Shown: positions 1-4,800 of the stretch, in pieces
Position numbering within the stretch: the stretch's first letter is position 1
How the letters are laid out: every line of letters begins with the position of its first letter
DNA from: Lachnoclostridium sp. UBA7122
GTDB taxonomy: Bacteria; Bacillota; Clostridia; Lachnospirales; Lachnospiraceae
Assembly: GCA_002493085.1 (NCBI GenBank)
Contig: DKXQ01000101.1
Coordinates: 1-6,245 of the forward strand
Direction: 5' to 3'
Length of the DNA stretch: 6,245 bases
Program-made: the position numbers and the translations under genes
The notes under the pieces: generated by a model
The model's input: only the letters and a program-made list of their open reading frames with translations
Told to the model about the DNA's origin: nothing
The model's database searches: none

Positions 1-69
1 GATTTGATGCACCACTGCGTGCTTTATTTAAGCGCAAGCGGCTGCCGGGTGGAAAAATTTTGAAACCGC

Positions 70-117
70 CAGAGCCATATACTTTAAAGCTTTCAGAGCC
101 ATATACTCTAAAGCTTT
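70..117. repeat. 24-base tandem duplication near the left edge
   Basis: Two adjacent 24-base units (70-93 and 94-117) differ at one base (t84 versus c108). The unit begins cagagccatatact and ends taaagcttt. A worn partial third unit (cag..catat) may follow from 118. The surrounding 1-239 bases show no convincing gene; the duplication most likely belongs to an intergenic or dispersed repeat. Confidence 0.85.
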
Positions 118-184
118 CAGTTCATATTATACTATATAAAAATATACTATTTCCCACTTTTTTATAAAAATTCCTCAGGTAAAG

Positions 185-214
185 TTACACTATTTATTAA
201 ATAAGACAGTGTAA
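185..214 (-). terminator. AT-rich inverted repeat downstream of the second gene, possible weak terminator
   Basis: TTACACT (185-191) and AGTGTAA (208-214) form a 7-bp stem around an AT-rich interior that can pair further. It lies 25 bases past the stop of the second gene. The minus-strand 3' flank is only CTTTACC, so it lacks a proper U-tract. It is the only terminator-like candidate between this gene and the left edge. Confidence 0.3.
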
Positions 215-239
215 AAGAAATTTATTGAATAATCACTAA

Positions 240-1652
240 TTAAGATTTTGATGGGATACTCTTACAAAAGTTCCCATATACCCGCTTTTTACTTGCATTG
301 GTTACATATGCCCTTATTTTGTAATAATATGTTTTTTTACCTTTCTGTTTTATTTTTGTATTTATAATAGAACCTTTTTTAACTGTTTTGGCCAGCGAGT
401 ATCTGCCATTTTTATTTCTGCTTGAAAAAATCTGGTATCCTCTGGCTCCTGGTACTCTTTTCCATGAAAGTGAAACTTTGGAGTTTCTTGCACGTTTTGC
501 CCTGAGCCCTTTTATTGAAGCTGGCGCTGTTGTGATTTTTATGGCATCACTGTATCTTCCATAAATTTTACTGTTATCTTCTGATATTGTAAATGCACGG
601 ATTCTGAATATGTAAGAAGTAGCAGGGTTCATTGTTATGGAGCAGGTTGTTTTTTCGGGATTTGAAATGGTTTTTATTGTTTTATATCTGGAATTTGTCT
701 TGTTATATTGACAGATAATATAGCCATCTGCCCCATCAATTTTATTCCAGTTAAAATTTATATGGCTAGATCCTTTTTTAATTGCAGCTTTTCCTTGTGG
801 TTTATTCTGACTGTCAAATGAAACAGGTTCTTGTGAAGCTGCTGGTGTTTCTGGCGCTGTAGTGGCTGTAGCTGCAGGGTCAGGAACAGGGCTAATGCCA
901 GGAGCTGAAGATGCTGCAGGTACAGGACTAATACCAGGAACTGAAGATGCTGCAGGTACAGAACTGCTGCCAGGAGCTGCAGATACTGCAGGCACCTGGG
1001 TATTTTCTGGCGTTTTTGATGCGTCTGGTGAATTTGATGGTGCTGGTATGGCGCTGGCTATACTGTAATCTACAGAGACACCACCTCCGGATATAAAACT
1101 GCCGCCTCCAGAACCAGATGTCTTTTTTTCTATAGTAACTAATCTGGTATCTGTAAGTAAAACTTCCTGTGCAAACTGGCCTTCACTTGTCATATATTCT
1201 GCTGCAGGTTCTTTATTTTCTGAGGTTAAGCCTGTAAAGCCAGCAGTTATCTTATATGTGCTGGCTGCCGGGTGCAGTGTGATAGTTCCTATGCCAGCCT
1301 GTCTGGTTTTAAAGATATTCTGGTCTTTTGTTCCAGAAATGACTATATCAAGTATATATCCTGAGGCAGTATCTTTAATTGCTGCGGCATCTTTTACCTT
1401 GCTTTCAACTGTATCTGCAAACTTGAATGTTGGCGCATCCATTTTGCCACTGCCAGCAGATACCTGTATCCTGAAATGCAGTGATGTAATATTTACTGGT
1501 TCTGCCTGTGGAGCTGCCAATGTTACATTTATATTGTTTCCATTTGCTGTAAGTTTGCCACTCCAGTCTGTTTCTGCTGCCGATACATCTAAAGATGGGA
1601 TGGCAGTAAATAGCAGAGCAGACAGAAGTATGTAGCTAATCCACTTTTTCAT
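240..1652 (-). CDS. Secreted non-catalytic protein: cohesin/CBM-like beta domain, Ser/Pro/Ala linker, two Fn3 domains
   Basis: This encodes 470 residues ending at TAA 240-242. An upstream in-frame ATG at 1664 overlaps the GGAGG ribosome binding site (1658-1662); the ATG at 1652 lies 5 bases after that site and is followed at once by MKKWISYILLSALLFTAIPS, a good signal peptide, so I choose 1652. Cleavage is likely near VSAA-ETD (residue 26). Residues 27-177 form a beta domain (NINVTLAAP, ITSLHFRIQV, GYILDIVISG, IGTITLHP) resembling cohesin or related carbohydrate-binding folds; this is a fold-level guess. A Gly-rich hinge (SGSGGGSFISGGG) and a Ser/Pro/Ala linker with 12-residue repeats follow to about residue 280. 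Two Fn3 domains (about 285-375 and 377-470) each have a W-x-x-(I/V)-x-G-A-x-G-Y core. The last has no acidic residue. No LPxTG, dockerin or enzyme motif is present. It lies 221 bases downstream of the M60 gene on the same strand, so a shared role on mucin or the cell surface is plausible but unproven. Confidence 0.9.
   Translation of the reverse strand: MKKWISYILLSALLFTAIPSLDVSAAETDWSGKLTANGNNINVTLAAPQAEPVNITSLHFRIQVSAGSGKMDAPTFKFADTVESKVKDAAAIKDTASGYILDIVISGTKDQNIFKTRQAGIGTITLHPAASTYKITAGFTGLTSENKEPAAEYMTSEGQFAQEVLLTDTRLVTIEKKTSGSGGGSFISGGGVSVDYSIASAIPAPSNSPDASKTPENTQVPAVSAAPGSSSVPAASSVPGISPVPAASSAPGISPVPDPAATATTAPETPAASQEPVSFDSQNKPQGKAAIKKGSSHINFNWNKIDGADGYIICQYNKTNSRYKTIKTISNPEKTTCSITMNPATSYIFRIRAFTISEDNSKIYGRYSDAIKITTAPASIKGLRAKRARNSKVSLSWKRVPGARGYQIFSSRNKNGRYSLAKTVKKGSIINTKIKQKGKKTYYYKIRAYVTNASKKRVYGNFCKSIPSKS
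243..524 (-). other. Highly basic C-terminal Fn3 domain
   Basis: From PASIKGLRAK to the stop there are 94 residues with 27 Lys/Arg and, by my count, no Asp or Glu. The Fn3 core is clear (VSLSWKRVPGARGYQIF, YYYKIRAYV). The preceding Fn3 contains normal acidic residues. This points to binding of a polyanion, for example teichoic acid, sulfated or sialylated glycan, or DNA; which one cannot be told from the sequence. Confidence 0.75.
871..984 (-). repeat. 36-base tandem repeat encoding 12-residue Ser/Pro/Ala units in the linker
   Basis: On the plus strand the units begin with gctgcag at 871, 913 and 949. The first is 42 bases long and the next two are exactly 36 (913-948, 949-984). They translate on the minus strand to successive SSVPGISPVPAA / SSAPGISPVP-type units. 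The length is a multiple of three, so copy-number change keeps the frame. This is a flexible, probably extended, spacer between the beta domain and the Fn3 pair, and being Ser/Pro-rich it is a possible glycosylation region. Confidence 0.85.
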
Positions 1653-1657
1653 AATAA

Positions 1658-1662
1658 CCTCC
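1658..1662 (-). promoter_or_regulatory. Shine-Dalgarno site GGAGG that decides the start of the second gene
   Basis: Read on the minus strand the sequence is ATGGAGGTTATTATGAAAAA. GGAGG lies 5 bases before the ATG at 1652, a normal spacing, and overlaps the earlier ATG at 1664. That earlier ATG has no ribosome site of its own and would add four residues (MEVI) ahead of a typical MKK signal-peptide start. Confidence 0.85.
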
Positions 1663-1676
1663 ATATAATTAGTAAA

Positions 1677-1714
1677 TTGTTACTATTCACGGTCTATGCC
1701 GTTCATAGTAACAA
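1677..1714. repeat. Inverted repeat TTGTTACTAT...ATAGTAACAA just upstream of the second gene
   Basis: The 10-base arms at 1677-1686 and 1705-1714 pair perfectly. After a 2x2 internal loop, an inner 4-bp stem (ACGG 1689-1692 with CCGT 1699-1702) closes a 6-base loop. It sits 14 bases upstream of the GGAGG site, so on the transcript it lies just before the ribosome binding site. It could be an operator, an mRNA hairpin or a dispersed palindrome. Confidence 0.75.
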
Positions 1715-1715
1715 A

Positions 1716-1733
1716 CAGCGCTTTACAGCGCTG
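1716..1733 (-). terminator. Possible weak intrinsic terminator in the intergenic region
   Basis: A 7-bp GC-rich stem CAGCGCT / AGCGCTG (1716-1722, 1727-1733) with a 4-base loop is followed on the minus strand by TTTGTT. The U-tract is short and interrupted, so termination may be partial and leave some read-through from the M60 gene into the second gene. It could instead be one arm of the larger structured element. Confidence 0.3.
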
Positions 1734-1742
1734 AAATGCACA

Positions 1743-1768
1743 CATTTTGCAAGAAAACATGCAAAATG
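1743..1768. repeat. Intergenic hairpin B (CATTTTGCA / TGCAAAATG)
   Basis: Perfect 9-bp arms at 1743-1751 and 1760-1768 with an 8-base loop. On the minus strand the loop side reads GCATGTTTTCTTGC. The following minus-strand flank TTTCAGCGC repeats the flank of the neighbouring hairpin about 41 bases away. No U-tract follows, so it is not a standard terminator. Confidence 0.8.
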
Positions 1769-1784
1769 GCGCTGAAAAACTCGT

Positions 1785-1811
1785 ATTTTTGGCAAAAAAC
1801 ATGCCAAAAAT
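1785..1811. repeat. Intergenic hairpin A (ATTTTTGGCA / TGCCAAAAAT)
   Basis: Perfect 10-bp arms at 1785-1794 and 1802-1811 with a 7-base loop. On the minus strand the loop side reads GGCATGTTTTTTGCC, nearly the same as hairpin B, although the stem bases differ. The minus-strand sequence after it, TTTTTCAGCGC, also recurs after hairpin B. With hairpin B it makes an imperfect tandem unit of about 41-42 bases. Confidence 0.8.
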
Positions 1812-1832
1812 CCTCGAATTTAATTGACCGTG

Positions 1833-1857
1833 GCTTCTATGTTGCAGAAACATAAGC
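1833..1857. repeat. Inverted repeat just after the M60 stop codon
   Basis: TATGTT (1838-1843) pairs with AACATA (1849-1854) across a 5-base loop. The stem extends by GCT/AGC past a 2-base bulge. On the minus strand it reads TATGTTTCTGCAACATA, faintly like the loop side of hairpin B, so it may be a worn third relative. It begins about 16 bases downstream of the M60 TAA. Confidence 0.5.
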
Positions 1858-1873
1858 GGCAGGCAGGGACTTA

Positions 1874-4800
1874 TTACTTAACAGTGCTGTCTGGTATCTT
1901 ACTGCCTGTCAGAGTGATTTCTGGCAGGGAATCTGGAATTGTTATAACCAGGGTATCACTGGTGATGCGTTCTCCTTCCAGAGTATTAGCATCATCTACG
2001 CGGTACAGTTCCCCACGTACACTTGTACCTTTTAATTCTGCAAAGTTATTCTCTGTCTGTTTAGATTCTATATAATATACCCATGTTCCATCACTGGTTT
2101 CACCAAGTGCTCCATCTGTTGGAACATTTGCAAATATTACCTGTCCTGCTTCAACTTTGCCATCTTTTGCCCCAATTACATTGCCTTTAGTATCATATAG
2201 CATAACTACGTTATAAGCGGGATTGCCTTTGTATGTACCTGTAAAGACTAATGAACCAGCATGAATAATATCTTCTGCTTTGTCACCATATTTATAATCT
2301 TCTTTAAGGATACCTATAGCCTGTTTTCCGCCTTCTGTTGTCATAAACTCAAGGTTATCGCCAGAAGGGCCACAGATTTCTATTTCATTAATTGAGATAA
2401 TCCCGGTTTGTGAAGTAGTTAATTTTACATACCTTGCGTCATAAGTGCCAATCCAGCTTTTACGTTCTTCTTCTTTGACAGAATCAAACCAGATAGTGCT
2501 GCCTTTTTTGTCACCGTCTGGTACTTTAGAAAGACTGGCACCTGTCTTTACTGTAATCCAGTTACTTCCATCTTTACTTACCTGTACTTGTACAGAAGAA
2601 AGTGCGCTGCCAAAGTATTTAAGAGCTGTTACTTCCTGTACTTTATGCATATCAATAGTGATTTCTGCGCCACTTTTTGCATCTTTTGGAACTGCTCCAG
2701 TATAAGCACTTTCTTTGTTATTATCAATAATTTTGTCAATGCTGTGTTCTGTCTTTGGTGTAACACTGCCAGGATTTTTTTCATCATAACCACTATCAGG
2801 GTCATAGTCATTTGTTTCAGGGTCGTAACTATCTGTTATAAGTGGTTTATCATCATCAGATATCATATTAGTTCCAACTGTCCATGACGATTTATCAAGA
2901 ACGCCATCTGTCTGGATTTTAACTTGCCCAGCAGGTACTTCTTTAGAGTAATTGAGGTATTTGTCTACTGCTTTTACTGTATAAGACATCACTCTGTTAT
3001 TTATTGTAGAAACAGTATCTGTAAATGTGGTAGTATCTCCAGTAGTATTTACAGGCTGGAAGCCAGTTACTTGTGATTCTGTCTTGCCGCCGTCTGTCAT
3101 GCTGCGGATAATTTCATATCCAAGTATTACGTCTTTGTCTGTACCTGCGTTTGTAGTAATGTCAATTCTGACCTGGTTTGACTCTGCGGCTGCTGTTGCT
3201 GTTACAACATTTTCCTGGTCTAGTATTGTTCCAGTTTCACCAGTGTGGTCTATGCGGTAATTCCTTGCATCAGGATTTACATAATAAAGTGCTTTTGTAT
3301 AAGGGTCTCCATATTTTGCTGCATAAGCTTTTGTAGCGTCATCAGGTACCATTCCCCAGCGTTCAAAAAATATAAGTATATTTTTATTAGCAGCAGCACA
3401 TGCAAGCCGCATAATATTCTGGTCTGCACCACCATCTAATTTATTTAGTAAACTCTGTGGCGCTTTGGCAGGATTTCTTGAATAAGTATCTACGCGGGCA
3501 AAGAACAGGTTATTAAACTGGTTTTCATAACTGTCATATACATGCTGGTCATCTTTGTTATTATCAAATGCAAGATGAAGCTGCCAGTACAGCGCTAGCT
3601 GTGTAAATACATTGGAAGAGCGGTCTGTAGCTCCTGAAGTAACCTTTTTGTATACATTGTTCCATGTATAGCGCTCTTTGCCTGTCAAAAGCTGTGAGAA
3701 GTAGTTATTAGTAACTTCTGCAATTGCATAACTGCCCTGGTTTATATTGTGGCCGATTTCGTGGGCAATGCCCCATCCAAAGCTTCCTATGCCTGTTGCA
3801 CTGCTGGCTGTTCTTGTTGAACCATATTCAATACCAATATGGTTTCCAGAAGCATACATAAATGCCCCGGCAAACATCCTCATATACCTGATATTTAAGT
3901 GTTGTGAAGGAAGTGCATTATTTCCATTATCTTTTGCATTTGCATCATTGCTAAGTCCCTTATGGTGGTAGAACAGGGTCATTGCATCTTCCATTGCTTT
4001 TAATGAAACATCAAGTGCATTAACTTTATCAGATTTACCTGATATTGGCTGCCATACCTGTGTTGCTGGCAGGGAGTACATCATTTTCTCCATTATAATA
4101 TCAGTGGCATTTAATATACAGTTTTTTGCATCATATTCATAATTTACAGATTTGCTGCCGCCTTTATGCTTACTGTTATGTTCTGTTTCAATGGTTTTTG
4201 TATAGTTTTCAAGCTTATTAATATAGGCTTCAATAGCAAATATTCTGTCGTTTGCATTTTTTCCATATAAGTTTAATACTGGAATATCACTTCCACCAAG
4301 AACACGTACAGCATACTTATCAGAACTGTTATTTCCAGAATAAGAGACATAGAGCTGTCCTCCACGTTCAAAGTTCTTATCTGCAATCTGTGGAACTGTA
4401 ATGTCATTTCGTCCTATCTTAAGGGCAGCAGTTGCTTTTGCAAGACTGTTTGATTCTGCGTGGTACTGTGTCATTACTAACTGCAGGTTTGTTGAATCAC
4501 CTGTTCTTTTTGTATTGTGGCCGACATATACAACAAGTGTTTCCCCTGCATAGACAGACTTGCCAAGCGGCTGCCATGAATTTAACCCACTAAAGCCAAG
4601 ATGTCCGTCTTTCTTACTGGTAATCTGGTTTATTACTTCATATGAAGGAGACGGCTTATTATTTAAAATATCTTTCGCAGTATTAATTTCCAGTTTTAGT
4701 TCACTATAAAGAGGATGTTTTTCACCACTTTCCGCATCAGGTGTTTCAAGACGTGCTTCTAATGTAGTAATTGTATCAGAATTTACACCACTTTTTAATG

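Noticed and set aside
126..131. Minus-strand TATAAT as a promoter -10 box
   Set aside because: The matching -35 position reads GGAAAT, the region is AT-rich enough to give TATAAT by chance, and no convincing gene follows.
3..167. Plus-strand frame open from the left edge to TAA at 165-167 (about 54 codons)
   Set aside because: It crosses the tandem repeat and a very AT-rich stretch, and the visible residues show no recognisable domain. With no view to the left I cannot tell a gene end from chance, so I do not call it.
862..1068. Plus-strand reading frame opposite the linker of the second gene
   Set aside because: It is the antisense reflection of the Ser/Pro/Ala repeat, has no ribosome site, and gives only low-complexity Gly/Ala/Thr sequence.
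1258..1635. Plus-strand 125-codon frame opposite the N-terminal half of the second gene
   Set aside because: The minus strand here has a signal peptide, ribosome site and domain pattern. The antisense frame has none of these.
1652..1664. ATG at 1664 as the start of the second gene
   Set aside because: It overlaps the GGAGG that is correctly spaced for the ATG at 1652, and starting there puts an unusual MEVI before a normal MKK signal peptide.
1677..1860. CRISPR array or known riboswitch in the intergenic region
   Set aside because: There are only two imperfect units, with no regular unique spacers, and no riboswitch core that I recognise.
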